A stretch of 50,774 bases of DNA from Bacteroidales bacterium (GTDB lineage: Bacteria; Bacteroidota; Bacteroidia; Bacteroidales; UBA932): the NCBI GenBank assembly GCA_017519865.1, contig JAFWRQ010000020.1, positions 1 through 50,774 of the forward strand, given 5' to 3'. Below the pieces are notes generated by a model. That model saw only the letters and a list, made by a program, of their open reading frames with translations, was not told where the DNA came from and searched no databases. Positions 40,409-49,150 of this stretch are shown here, in pieces. The position numbers and the translations under genes were made by a program. Numbering within the stretch: the first letter of the stretch is position 1; each line of letters starts with the position of its first letter.

Positions 40409-42198
40409 TGACACCGGAATCATTCATCGCCGGAAAGGCCGTACAGGCAATCAAAGCCCTGTACAATGCTGACGTGGAGGCTTCCGCCCTCCAGGTCCAG
40501 GTCACCAGGAAGGAGTTCGAAGGCGACTTCACGCTTGTCGTATTCCCGCTCCTTAAAGTTTCGCACTCTTCACCGGACAACACCGGAAACGCCATCGGCG
40601 GCTGGTTCATGGACAATGTCCCCGAGATCAGCGGCTTCAATGTCGTCAAGGGCTTCCTTAACATCAGCCTGTCGCAGTTGTGGTGGAACGAACTGTTCTT
40701 GTCCATAGCGTCCGACCCCGGTTTCGGACTGCTTCCCTCAACAGGGAAGAATATCATGGTCGAGTTCTCCTCGCCCAACACTAATAAACCCCTCCATCTC
40801 GGTCACATCCGCAACAATCTCCTGGGTGACTCCGTGTCGCGCCTTCTCAAGGCCAGCGGCAACAACGTGATCAAGGCAACCCTCGTCAACGACAGGGGAG
40901 TCCACATCTGCAAGTCCATGTATGCTTGGCAGCAGTCCTTTGCGGGAGCCACTCCCGAGAGTACCGGCAAGAAGGGCGACCATCTCGTCGGAGACTGCTA
41001 TGTCGAGTTCAACAACATCCTGACCCGCGAGGTGAATGAGCTCGTTGCCGGAGGAATGGATCCCGAGGAGGCTAAGAAAGAAGCCCCTTGTATGAAAGCC
41101 GTGCACGAGATGCTCGTCAAATGGGAGCAGGGCGACCGTGAGGTCCGTGAACTCTGGTCGATGATGAACGGCTGGGTATTCGATGGCTTCGACCAGACAT
41201 ACAAGGCTCTGGGCATTTCCTTTGACAAGGTCTACTACGAGCACGATACTTACCTTTTGGGTAAGGAATTGGTACAGAAAGGTTTGGAGAACGGCGCATT
41301 CGTCCGTGACCCGGACGGCTCCGTCTGGTGCGACCTCACTGCCGACGGCCTGGACCGCAAGCTTGTGCTGCGCTCTGACGGTACGTCAGTGTATATCACC
41401 CAGGATCTCGGAATTGCCGAGAGGCGTTTCTCCGAGGACCATCTGGACTCCCATGTATATGTGGTGGGCGACGAGCAGAACTACCATTTCGCCGTCCTCA
41501 AGCTCATACTCAAGAAACTTGGTTTCGAGTGGGCCGACCGCATCTATCACCTGTCTTACGGCATGGTCGAACTCCCTGAGGGAAAGATGAAGTCCCGTGA
41601 GGGAACGGTTGTCGACGCCGATGACCTCATCGAGAAGATGTACGAAGAGGCGAAGGCCACATCCGAGGAGTCGGGCAAGCTCGAAGGCCTCGATGAAGAA
41701 GAAAAGGAGAAACTCTATCGCATGATAGGCCTCGCCGCCCTCAAGTACTTCATAATCAAGGTGGATCCGAAGCGCAAGATGCTGTTCAACCCCAAGGAGT
41801 CCATCGACTTCAACGGCAATACCGGTCCGTTCATCCAGTACACCCACGCCCGCATCTGCAGCATTCTCCGCAAGGCGGAGGAGCGCGGCCTGTCCTGCGT
41901 GGTATCCGACATGGCTCCCGGCGTCGAACTAAGCGCCAAGGAAGTCCGCCTCGTCAAACTTCTGAATATTTATCCCCAGAAGGTGGCGGATGCCGCCGCA
42001 GCCCTTTCTCCCGCCGTCATAGCCAACTATGCCTATGACCTCGCAAAGGAGTTTAACCAGTATTACCACGACACTCCGATCCTAAGGGAGGAGAATGCGG
42101 ACACGCTGCAGATGAGGCTCGTCCTCATCAGTACGCTGGCCACCGTCCTCTCGAGGGCTACGGACATACTCGGCTTCAGTCTTCCTGAAAGGATGTAA
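40408..42198 (+). CDS. argS: Arginyl-tRNA synthetase
   Basis: Class I synthetase that charges tRNA-Arg, 596 aa. The HIGH signature is present as HLGH in NTNKPLHLGHIRNN, and the KMSK counterpart is in GKMKSREGTVV. An N-terminal additional domain (about 1-110) and a C-terminal helical anticodon-binding domain (DALR type) flank the catalytic core. The start overlaps the rpoD stop (TGATG), and its stop TAATG overlaps the ygiQ ATG, so three genes are translationally coupled. Confidence 0.97.
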   Translation: MTPESFIAGKAVQAIKALYNADVEASALQVQVTRKEFEGDFTLVVFPLLKVSHSSPDNTGNAIGGWFMDNVPEISGFNVVKGFLNISLSQLWWNELFLSIASDPGFGLLPSTGKNIMVEFSSPNTNKPLHLGHIRNNLLGDSVSRLLKASGNNVIKATLVNDRGVHICKSMYAWQQSFAGATPESTGKKGDHLVGDCYVEFNNILTREVNELVAGGMDPEEAKKEAPCMKAVHEMLVKWEQGDREVRELWSMMNGWVFDGFDQTYKALGISFDKVYYEHDTYLLGKELVQKGLENGAFVRDPDGSVWCDLTADGLDRKLVLRSDGTSVYITQDLGIAERRFSEDHLDSHVYVVGDEQNYHFAVLKLILKKLGFEWADRIYHLSYGMVELPEGKMKSREGTVVDADDLIEKMYEEAKATSEESGKLEGLDEEEKEKLYRMIGLAALKYFIIKVDPKRKMLFNPKESIDFNGNTGPFIQYTHARICSILRKAEERGLSCVVSDMAPGVELSAKEVRLVKLLNIYPQKVADAAAALSPAVIANYAYDLAKEFNQYYHDTPILREENADTLQMRLVLISTLATVLSRATDILGFSLPERM

Positions 42199-43922
42199 TG
42201 CCTGAGAACTACATGATACCGACCTCCGTCAAGGAGGTGCAGAGACTCGGATGGGACTATATTGACGTCATCCTTTTTACGGGTGACGCTTTCGTGGACC
42301 ATCCGAGTTTCGGTTCTGCGTGCATTTCCCGGTATCTTCAGAAGTTCGGCTACCGCGTGGCGGTCGTGCCGCAGCCCAACTGGCGCGACGACCTCCGTGA
42401 CTTCAAGAAACTTGGTGCTCCGCGCCTGTATTTTGGCGTAAACTCCGGCGCAATGGATTCGATGGTGAACCATTATACTGCCGGAAAGCGGCTGCGCCAC
42501 GACGATGCATATACCCCCGACGGCAAGTTCGGGCAGCGCCCGGACTATGCAGTAACCGTCTATTCCCGTATCCTGAAGAAACTCTTTCCCGACGTTCCCG
42601 TCGTGATAGGCGGCATCGAAGCATCGCTCCGCCGCGTCACCCATTACGACTACTGGCAGGACAAGCTTTTTCCTTCAATCCTGGTGGACAGCCAGGCCGA
42701 CTGGCTCTGCTACGGGATGGGCGAGCGTCCGATGCTCGAGCTCACCAGAGCCATCGAATCCGGCCGCAACCTTCACGATATCAGGAAAATCCCGCAACTT
42801 GCCTTCCTGATGACCGGCAAATGGAAGCAGTCGGAGTCTTCGCTTGTGCTTCATTCCTTCGAGGAATGCTGCAAGGACAAGCGGGCTTTCGCCGAGAACT
42901 TCCATCTGATAGAGACGCATGCCAACATGCTGCATCCGGATACCATTATCGAACCTGTCGGGGACGGATATGTCCAGATCAACCCTCCGTATCCTCCTGC
43001 GACGGAGTCCGAGATGGACTCCTTCTGGGACCTGCCTTTCACCAAACTGCCCCATCCCCGGTACAAGGACAAACGCATCCCTGCCTACGACATGATCAAG
43101 TTCTCGATCAACACTCACAGGGGATGTTTCGGAGGGTGCAACTTCTGCACTATAGCCGCCCATCAGGGCAAGTTCATCCAATCGCGTTCCGAGGACTCCA
43201 TCTGCAAGGAAGTCAAGGGCCTGTTGTCGCTTCCAGGGTTTACGGGCAACATTTCGGACCTCGGCGCACCGACTGCCAACATGTACGGCATGGGAGGCAA
43301 GGACAAGTCCATCTGCGCCATCTGCAAGCGTAAGTCCTGCCTGTTTCCCAAGCCCTGCCGCAACCTCGACAGGTCGCACGCCAGGGTCCTGGGACTCTAT
43401 GACAAGGTCTTGTCCATCAAGGGTATCAGGCACGCATACATAGGGAGCGGCATCCGATATGACCTTTTCCTGGACGAGAACGGTTTCGTGGATGAGACAT
43501 CATATCCTTATCTGAAGGAACTTGTCCTTCGCCACACGTCCGGACGCCTCAAGGTTGCTCCGGAGCATACCGAGGACGGAGTCCTGTATTACATGGCCAA
43601 GCCGTCTTTCCGCCTTTTCGTCAAACTGAGGAAGGAGTTCGAGAAGATAACCTCCCAGGCCGGGCTCAAGACCGGCATCGTCCCGTACTTCATATCGTCG
43701 CATCCCGGATGTACGATAAAGGATATGGAAAAACTGTCCCGCAATCCCGCCCTGAAGGGCATCTGGATGGACCAGGTGCAGGATTTCATGCCCACTCCCA
43801 TGACGACCTCATCGGTCATGTTCTACACCGGACTCGACCCCAGGACCATGAAGCCGGTATTCGTAGAACGCAATCCTGAGCGCAAAAAGGCTCAGAAGTC
43901 CCTATTTTTCAAAAAAAAGTAA
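42198..43922 (+). CDS. ygiQ: YgiQ-family radical SAM protein
   Basis: UPF0313 radical SAM enzyme of unknown reaction, 574 aa. The N-terminus, YDYIDV-like GWDYIDVILFTGDAFVDHPS, is a B12-binding-like fold. The iron-sulfur motif CFGGCNFC lies near residue 310 in NTHRGCFGGCNFCTIAAHQG. The C-terminal half has HTSGRLKVAPEHTEDGVL. It is about 100 residues shorter than E. coli YgiQ, mainly lacking the C-terminal extension. Last of the rpoD-argS-ygiQ string. Confidence 0.92.
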   Translation: MPENYMIPTSVKEVQRLGWDYIDVILFTGDAFVDHPSFGSACISRYLQKFGYRVAVVPQPNWRDDLRDFKKLGAPRLYFGVNSGAMDSMVNHYTAGKRLRHDDAYTPDGKFGQRPDYAVTVYSRILKKLFPDVPVVIGGIEASLRRVTHYDYWQDKLFPSILVDSQADWLCYGMGERPMLELTRAIESGRNLHDIRKIPQLAFLMTGKWKQSESSLVLHSFEECCKDKRAFAENFHLIETHANMLHPDTIIEPVGDGYVQINPPYPPATESEMDSFWDLPFTKLPHPRYKDKRIPAYDMIKFSINTHRGCFGGCNFCTIAAHQGKFIQSRSEDSICKEVKGLLSLPGFTGNISDLGAPTANMYGMGGKDKSICAICKRKSCLFPKPCRNLDRSHARVLGLYDKVLSIKGIRHAYIGSGIRYDLFLDENGFVDETSYPYLKELVLRHTSGRLKVAPEHTEDGVLYYMAKPSFRLFVKLRKEFEKITSQAGLKTGIVPYFISSHPGCTIKDMEKLSRNPALKGIWMDQVQDFMPTPMTTSSVMFYTGLDPRTMKPVFVERNPERKKAQKSLFFKKK

Positions 43923-44011
43923 GATTGTCTTATGGACTTTCAGAAATTTCGCTTAATATTGTAGCCGGATTCCATGCTTTGGTTTTATCGGAAAAATAAT
44001 AAGCAGAGAAT

Positions 44012-44386
44012 ATGAAAATCGACACCAGAAAAAGACACGTGGTCAGTTTCGAGAACATGTCCGAGGAGCTTGCAGCCGTTTTCGCCGAGAAGTATCCCAA
44101 GGGGTTCAACGATTATCTTGCAGACCTTACAAAATATACCAAGCCCGACGGTACGCCTTTCTATGCCGTGACCGTCGAGACCCCTGATTCCATCTACCTT
44201 GTCAAGATAAAGGTCAAGACCGACGACCTCGAGGACATCGAAAGATGGCTCGAGGGCGAGGAAGAGGCCGAGACGGAGCAGGTCGCCGGCACTTCCGCCG
44301 GGTCTGGTTCCGAAGGCGAGACGCTGCCTGACGACAACATCTCGCAGTATGGAGGCGATGACGACTCTTCCGATGCTGATGCCTGA
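44012..44386 (+). CDS. Conserved Bacteroidales protein with acidic tail
   Basis: 124 aa, no named family that I recognise. Residues 1-80 form a compact domain: RHVVSFENMSEELAAVF, then KYPKGFNDYLADLTKYTKP, DGTPFYAVTVETPDSIYLVKIKV. Residues 85-124 are disordered and acidic, ending NISQYGGDDDSSDADA. Similar proteins with this two-part layout occur in other Bacteroidales genomes. Its genomic place between ygiQ and a chloride channel gives no functional clue; its tail could bind basic protein or be a degradation signal. A terminator-like hairpin follows. Confidence 0.75.
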   Translation: MKIDTRKRHVVSFENMSEELAAVFAEKYPKGFNDYLADLTKYTKPDGTPFYAVTVETPDSIYLVKIKVKTDDLEDIERWLEGEEEAETEQVAGTSAGSGSEGETLPDDNISQYGGDDDSSDADA

Positions 44387-44403
44387 TCTTTAAGGGTTTT
44401 ACG

Positions 44404-44431
44404 GTCGTCCCAATAAGGGACGGCTTTTTTT
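44404..44431 (+). terminator. Intrinsic terminator before clc
   Basis: An 8-bp stem (44404-44411 with 44417-44424, one G-U pair), loop AATAA, then seven T residues (44425-44431). It starts 17 bases after the preceding stop and ends 3 bases before the clc ATG. Confidence 0.82.
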
Positions 44432-44434
44432 GTT

Positions 44435-46198
44435 ATGAGAAGACTGCTGAACCTGTTCAAGAATCTTCAGGAGCGCAACAAACTCCTGATTCTCTCGCTG
44501 CTGGTGGGTATTGCCAGCGGTCTGGCGGCAGTCGTCCTGATGAAGCTCATCCATCTTATTCAGCAGCTGCTGGCGTCCGCCCTGGCGGGCTCCACGCACG
44601 CATTGCTCTATCTGGTGCTTCCGGGCATCGGTATGCTGGCATCGCTGCTGCTTCTGAAGTACGTGGTAAAGGACAATATCAGCCACGGCGTGACCAAGGT
44701 CCTGCTTGCCGTCTCGCAGAACGAGTCGCGGATCAAGCCGCACAACATGTGGTCCTCCATACTGACCAGTTCGGTGACCATCGGCTTCGGAGGATCCGTG
44801 GGAGCGGAGGCCCCCATCGTATATACCGGTGCAGCCATCGGCTCCAATTTCGCTCGCTTCGCCGGCATGTCGCACCGCAGCATGACCACCCTTATCGGCT
44901 GCGGTGCCGCAGGCGCCATAGCCGGCATCTTCAAGGCTCCTCTTGCCGGTGTCCTGTTCACCCTTGAGATCCTCCTGTTCAACATTTCCATGAACTCCAT
45001 GATGCCGCTGCTGCTTTCGACTGTGTCGGCTACGGTGGTTTCATATGTGTTCCTCGGGCATTCGCTGCCCTTCCAGTGTACCCTTACCCCTTTCTCGATG
45101 TGGAATATCCCTTTCTACATCCTGCTGGGACTGGTCAGCGGTGCGGTGTCGCTCTATTTCATACGTATGACGCTATGGCTTGAGGATCGTTTGGGAAAGG
45201 TTTTGAACCGTTATGCGCGCTGGGCCTGCTGTGCTGCTGCGCTGGGCCTGCTGATCTTTCTGTTCCCGCCTTTGTACGGCGAGGGGTACGACTCGCTGGG
45301 CGTCCTCCTGAACGGGGGAGTCGTCGATATGGACGGCCAGACGCCGCTCGCATTCATGCTGCACTGGCGCTGGGGTGTCCCTGTGTTCTTCCTGCTGATC
45401 CTTCTCCTGAAGGTCTTTTCCATGACCCTCACCAACGCCGGCGGGGGAGTGGGAGGAACCTTCGGTCCGACCCTGTTCGTCGGGGCCATCACCGGCTTCG
45501 TCGTGGCTCGCATCATCAATCTTGTTTTCGCCGGAGCGGACATTTCCGTCCCGGAGCAGAACTTCGTGCTCGTGGGCATGGCTGCGCTGATGGCCGGAGT
45601 CATGCAGGCACCTATGACGGCCATCTTCCTTATCGCCGAGATCACAGGCGGCTATGACCTTTTCCTTCCTTTGATCATCGCTTCGTGTTTCTCGTTCGGA
45701 TCCATCCGTCTGGTCGAGAAATACTCGATATATACCAAGCGTATCGCCCAGTCCGGCAAACTGCTCACCCACGACAATGACCAGGCGGTCCTGACCCTGC
45801 TCAAGACTTCCGACCTCGTGCGTGACAAGTACCCGAGGGTAAGCATGACCAACACTCTCGGAGAGTTCGTCGACATCATTTCCGACAGCGACGCCCAGGT
45901 TTTCCCCGTCCTCGATGCCCGTCAGCATCTCAAGGGCATCATCGAGATGGACCACGTCCGCAAGCTGATGTTCGAGTCGGACAAATACGGCACCCTCCAC
46001 GTCATGGACTTCATGGAGGCTCCTCCTGCGATCGTATTCCTTGACGAGAAGATGGAGAGCGTCATGGACAAGTTCGACCGCACCGGAGCGTGGCGCCTGC
46101 CGGCGGTCGATTCCGATATGGTGTATGTGGGCTTCCTCTCGAAGTCCCGCATCATGAACGCATACAGGACCGAACTCAAAGAAATCTCCCAAGACTGA
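44435..46198 (+). CDS. ClC-family chloride channel or H+/Cl- exchanger
   Basis: 587 aa membrane protein with about 400 residues of ClC helices followed by a tandem CBS domain region (about 450-575). The first selectivity motif is GGSVGAEAPIV, with the gating glutamate, and GGGVGGTFGPTLFVG is the second. The CBS pair (DLVRDKYPRV onward) probably binds nucleotides and adjusts activity. Channel versus exchanger cannot be told without the proton-path glutamate analysis. Its stop overlaps the tex start (TGATG). A terminator hairpin lies just upstream. Confidence 0.91.
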   Translation: MRRLLNLFKNLQERNKLLILSLLVGIASGLAAVVLMKLIHLIQQLLASALAGSTHALLYLVLPGIGMLASLLLLKYVVKDNISHGVTKVLLAVSQNESRIKPHNMWSSILTSSVTIGFGGSVGAEAPIVYTGAAIGSNFARFAGMSHRSMTTLIGCGAAGAIAGIFKAPLAGVLFTLEILLFNISMNSMMPLLLSTVSATVVSYVFLGHSLPFQCTLTPFSMWNIPFYILLGLVSGAVSLYFIRMTLWLEDRLGKVLNRYARWACCAAALGLLIFLFPPLYGEGYDSLGVLLNGGVVDMDGQTPLAFMLHWRWGVPVFFLLILLLKVFSMTLTNAGGGVGGTFGPTLFVGAITGFVVARIINLVFAGADISVPEQNFVLVGMAALMAGVMQAPMTAIFLIAEITGGYDLFLPLIIASCFSFGSIRLVEKYSIYTKRIAQSGKLLTHDNDQAVLTLLKTSDLVRDKYPRVSMTNTLGEFVDIISDSDAQVFPVLDARQHLKGIIEMDHVRKLMFESDKYGTLHVMDFMEAPPAIVFLDEKMESVMDKFDRTGAWRLPAVDSDMVYVGFLSKSRIMNAYRTELKEISQD

Positions 46199-48342
46199 TG
46201 AAAGACATATATCTCAACCACATAGCATCCCTGCTCGGGCTCAAGCCGTGGCAGGTCGAGAACTGCGTACAGATGTTCGAGGAAGGCAACACCATCCCTT
46301 TCATCAGCCGATACCGTAAAGAGAGGACGGGAGGCATGGACGATATGGAAGTCGCTTCCGTACGCCATTGGGCAGATGTCTTTACGGAGATGGAGAAGCG
46401 CAAAGGCACCGTCATAGAGACTATCGAAGGTCTGGGGAAAATGACTCCGGAACTCCGGGCAAAGATAGATGCCTGCATCAGCTCCAGCGAACTTGAAGAC
46501 CTTTATCTTCCGTACCGCCCGAAACGTCGTACCCGCGCCACGGTCGCGCGCGAGGCTGGGCTCGAGCCCCTGGCTGAACGGATGTTCGGCGTCCGGGGCG
46601 TGAACGACCCTTCCGCCGAAGCGCGCAAGTATGTGGGCGACAAGGTCGCCACGGTCGAGGACGCCCTGGCCGGGGCGAGGGACATCATCGCGGAGCGTCT
46701 CAGCGAAACCGCGTCCGTGAGGGAGACCCTGCGCGGGATCTACCGTACCCGCAGGGTGTGCTCCAAGGCCACCAAGGCCGCGCAGGGAAACCCCGAGGCA
46801 GCCAAGTACAGGAGCTATTTCAATTTCTCCATGCCAATAGCACGCATCCCGTCACATAACCTCCTCGCCATGCTCAGGGCCGAGAACGAGGGCTTCCTGA
46901 GCGTTTCCATAGACGCGGATCCCGAGAAATGCTCGAACAAGATGTATTACGATTTCTGCCAGGAGCATTCCTATCCGTCCAAGCTACTTGCCGAGCAGAT
47001 ACGCGAGGCGGTCGAGGATGCTTTCAAGCGCCTTCTGGACCCGTCGATCTCCAACGAGATACTCAAGGAAGCCAAACAGAAGGCGGATGTGGAGTCGATT
47101 GAGGTGTTCGGAGACAACCTTAAGCAGTTGCTTCTCTCTCCTCCTCTCGGCCAGAAAAGGACACTGGCCATCGACCCCGGGTTCAGGAACGGTTGCAAGA
47201 CCGTGTGCCTTGACGAACAGGGCAATCTCCTGCATCATGAGATAATATTCCCTCATCCACCTCAGAACGAGAAGGTTAAATCTATCATGGCAGTATCTTC
47301 CATGGTCGAGAAATATGGCATCGAGGCCATCGCCATCGGCAATGGTACCGCCAGCCGCGAGACGGAGGATTTCCTCAAGAAGGTCCATCTCCCGGCAGGA
47401 TGCAAGGTATGGACTGTAAGCGAGGACGGCGCATCCATCTATTCCGCCTCGGAAGTAGCCCGTCAGGAGTTCCCGGACGAGGACGTTACCGTCCGCGGGG
47501 CCGTGTCCATCGGCCGCCGCCTCATGGACCCGCTCGCCGAACTCGTCAAGATCGATCCGAAGTCGCTCGGAGTGGGGCAGTACCAGCATGACGTGGACCA
47601 GAATCTCCTTCGGGAGAAGCTTGACAATACGGTCGAAATGTGCGTCAACAGCGTCGGCGTCAATCTCAATACCGCCAGTCCCTACCTGCTGGGCTATGTG
47701 GCCGGAATCGGTCCTTCCCTTGCGGAGAAGATAGTTGCCTACAGGACCGAGTCCGGAGGCTTCAGGTCACGTGCGGAACTGTTGAAGGTCCCGCGCCTGG
47801 GTGCCAAGGCCTTCGAGCAGTGCGCCGGTTTCCTCCGTATTCCCGGAGCGGACAATCCTTTGGACAATTCAGCGGTTCACCCCGAGTGCTATCATATAGT
47901 CGACAGGATGGCGCGCGACCTTGGGGTCAGGACCGGCGAACTGGTCGGACATGCCGACCTCTGCAGCCGCATAGACCCTGCGAAATATGTCGAAGGGGAT
48001 TTCGGCCTGCCGACTGTCAACGACATCCTCAAGGAACTGGTGAAGCCGGGCCGCGACCCGCGCGAGACTGCTTCCGAATTCGAATTCTCCCAGGACGTCC
48101 ACGAACTCGAGGACCTTTTCCCAGGCATGGAACTTCCGGGCATCGTGACCAATATTACCAATTTCGGCGCTTTCGTGGACATCGGGCTCCACGAGAACGG
48201 CCTCATCCACGTCTCTCAGATGGGCGTGAAAGGGCATGTCGAACCCTCCAAGGTGCTGAAACTGCACCAGAGGATAACGGTTTCTGTGCTGGATGTGGAT
48301 ACTGAGCGCAGGAGGATCTCGCTGCGCCTGGTGGGAAACTAG
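46198..48342 (+). CDS. tex: Tex-family RNA-binding transcription accessory protein
   Basis: 714 aa. The start at 46198 (MKDIYLNHIASLLGLKPW) overlaps the clc stop. Domains in order: an N-terminal HTH region with FISRYRKERTGGMDD; YqgF-like RNase H fold from about 320, TLAIDPGFRNGCKTV; a helix-hairpin-helix pair around YVAGIGPSLAEKIVAYR and LLKVPRLGAKAFEQCAGF; and a C-terminal S1 domain PGIVTNITNFGAFVDIG. It binds nucleic acid and influences transcription in other bacteria. Convergent with the mannosyltransferase gene, whose stop overlaps in a CTAG palindrome. Confidence 0.94.
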   Translation: MKDIYLNHIASLLGLKPWQVENCVQMFEEGNTIPFISRYRKERTGGMDDMEVASVRHWADVFTEMEKRKGTVIETIEGLGKMTPELRAKIDACISSSELEDLYLPYRPKRRTRATVAREAGLEPLAERMFGVRGVNDPSAEARKYVGDKVATVEDALAGARDIIAERLSETASVRETLRGIYRTRRVCSKATKAAQGNPEAAKYRSYFNFSMPIARIPSHNLLAMLRAENEGFLSVSIDADPEKCSNKMYYDFCQEHSYPSKLLAEQIREAVEDAFKRLLDPSISNEILKEAKQKADVESIEVFGDNLKQLLLSPPLGQKRTLAIDPGFRNGCKTVCLDEQGNLLHHEIIFPHPPQNEKVKSIMAVSSMVEKYGIEAIAIGNGTASRETEDFLKKVHLPAGCKVWTVSEDGASIYSASEVARQEFPDEDVTVRGAVSIGRRLMDPLAELVKIDPKSLGVGQYQHDVDQNLLREKLDNTVEMCVNSVGVNLNTASPYLLGYVAGIGPSLAEKIVAYRTESGGFRSRAELLKVPRLGAKAFEQCAGFLRIPGADNPLDNSAVHPECYHIVDRMARDLGVRTGELVGHADLCSRIDPAKYVEGDFGLPTVNDILKELVKPGRDPRETASEFEFSQDVHELEDLFPGMELPGIVTNITNFGAFVDIGLHENGLIHVSQMGVKGHVEPSKVLKLHQRITVSVLDVDTERRRISLRLVGN

Positions 48343-49067
48343 CCTTTCCTTGGCCGGATCTTTCTGAATTTCAGTTTGATGACACCCCAGAACGCTTCTC
48401 CGAAGATGCCGCTTGACATCTTGGAGGTGCCTTCCTTGCGGTCCACGAAGATGATGGGGACTTCCTTGATCTTGAAGCCGAGCTTGTAGGTGGTGTATTT
48501 CATCTCTATCTGGAAGCCATATCCCTTCATCCTGATCTTGTCGAGGTCTATGGTCTCCAGTACCTTGCGGCGATAGCACTTGAAGCCGGCGGTGGTGTCA
48601 TAGACTTTCATGCCAAGTATGCTGCGGACGTATACGGAAGCATAGTAGGACATGATGACACGGCCGATGGGCCAGTTGATGACACTGATGCCGTTGCAAT
48701 ATCTGGAGCCGATGGACAGGTCTGCGCCTTCTTCGGCGCAGGCCTTATACAAGGAAGGAAGGTCGTCCGGGTTGTGTGAGAAGTCGGCATCCATCTCGAA
48801 TATATAGTCGTACGAGTGTTCGACCGACCACTTGAAGCCTGTGATGTAAGCCGTCCCAAGGCCGAGTTTTCCGCTCCGCTCGATCATGAAGAGCCTGTCC
48901 GGGAACTCCGCCTGAAGCCCTTTGACAATCGCTCCGGTCCCGTCGGGGGAGCCGTCCTCGATTATGAGGATATGGTATGACCCTTCCAGCGAAAAGACCT
49001 TGCGGATGATCTTTTCGATATTCTCTTTCTCGTTGTAGGTGGGGATTATGACGACTTTCCTGTCCAT
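48339..49067 (-). CDS. Polyprenol-phosphate mannosyltransferase-like GT2
   Basis: 242 aa GT-A enzyme, the size of single-domain dolichyl/polyprenyl-phosphate mannose synthases. It begins VVIIPTYNEKENI; the nucleotide and metal motif is LIIEDGSPDGT and EMDADFSHNP (DxD). GSRYCNG and the downstream TSKMSSGIFGEAFWGVI are typical. It likely transfers mannose or a similar sugar to a polyprenyl phosphate for envelope glycans. No transmembrane segments, so a peripheral membrane protein. Stop codon overlaps tex. Confidence 0.9.
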   Translation of the reverse strand: MDRKVVIIPTYNEKENIEKIIRKVFSLEGSYHILIIEDGSPDGTGAIVKGLQAEFPDRLFMIERSGKLGLGTAYITGFKWSVEHSYDYIFEMDADFSHNPDDLPSLYKACAEEGADLSIGSRYCNGISVINWPIGRVIMSYYASVYVRSILGMKVYDTTAGFKCYRRKVLETIDLDKIRMKGYGFQIEMKYTTYKLGFKIKEVPIIFVDRKEGTSKMSSGIFGEAFWGVIKLKFRKIRPRKG

Positions 49068-49100
49068 CGTTTGATCTCCTGTCTCATTGGTTAATATCTA

Positions 49101-49108
49101 CAAATATA
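49101..49108 (-). promoter_or_regulatory. -7 element of the mannosyltransferase gene
   Basis: TATATTTG on the minus strand matches TAnnTTTG, 33 bases before the start at 49067. Confidence 0.5.
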
Positions 49109-49120
49109 TGAAAAATAAGT

Positions 49121-49128
49121 TATCTTTG
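49121..49128 (+). promoter_or_regulatory. -7 element of the double-domain GT2 gene
   Basis: TATCTTTG matches TAnnTTTG, 22 bases before the ATG at 49151. Confidence 0.5.
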
Positions 49129-49150
49129 TCATTGCAAGTTTTTATTTGAC

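Noticed and set aside
45173-46192. 339-codon frame opposite the clc CBS domains
   Set aside because: Rich in Glu, Asp, His and Arg as expected for an antisense frame; clc is intact.
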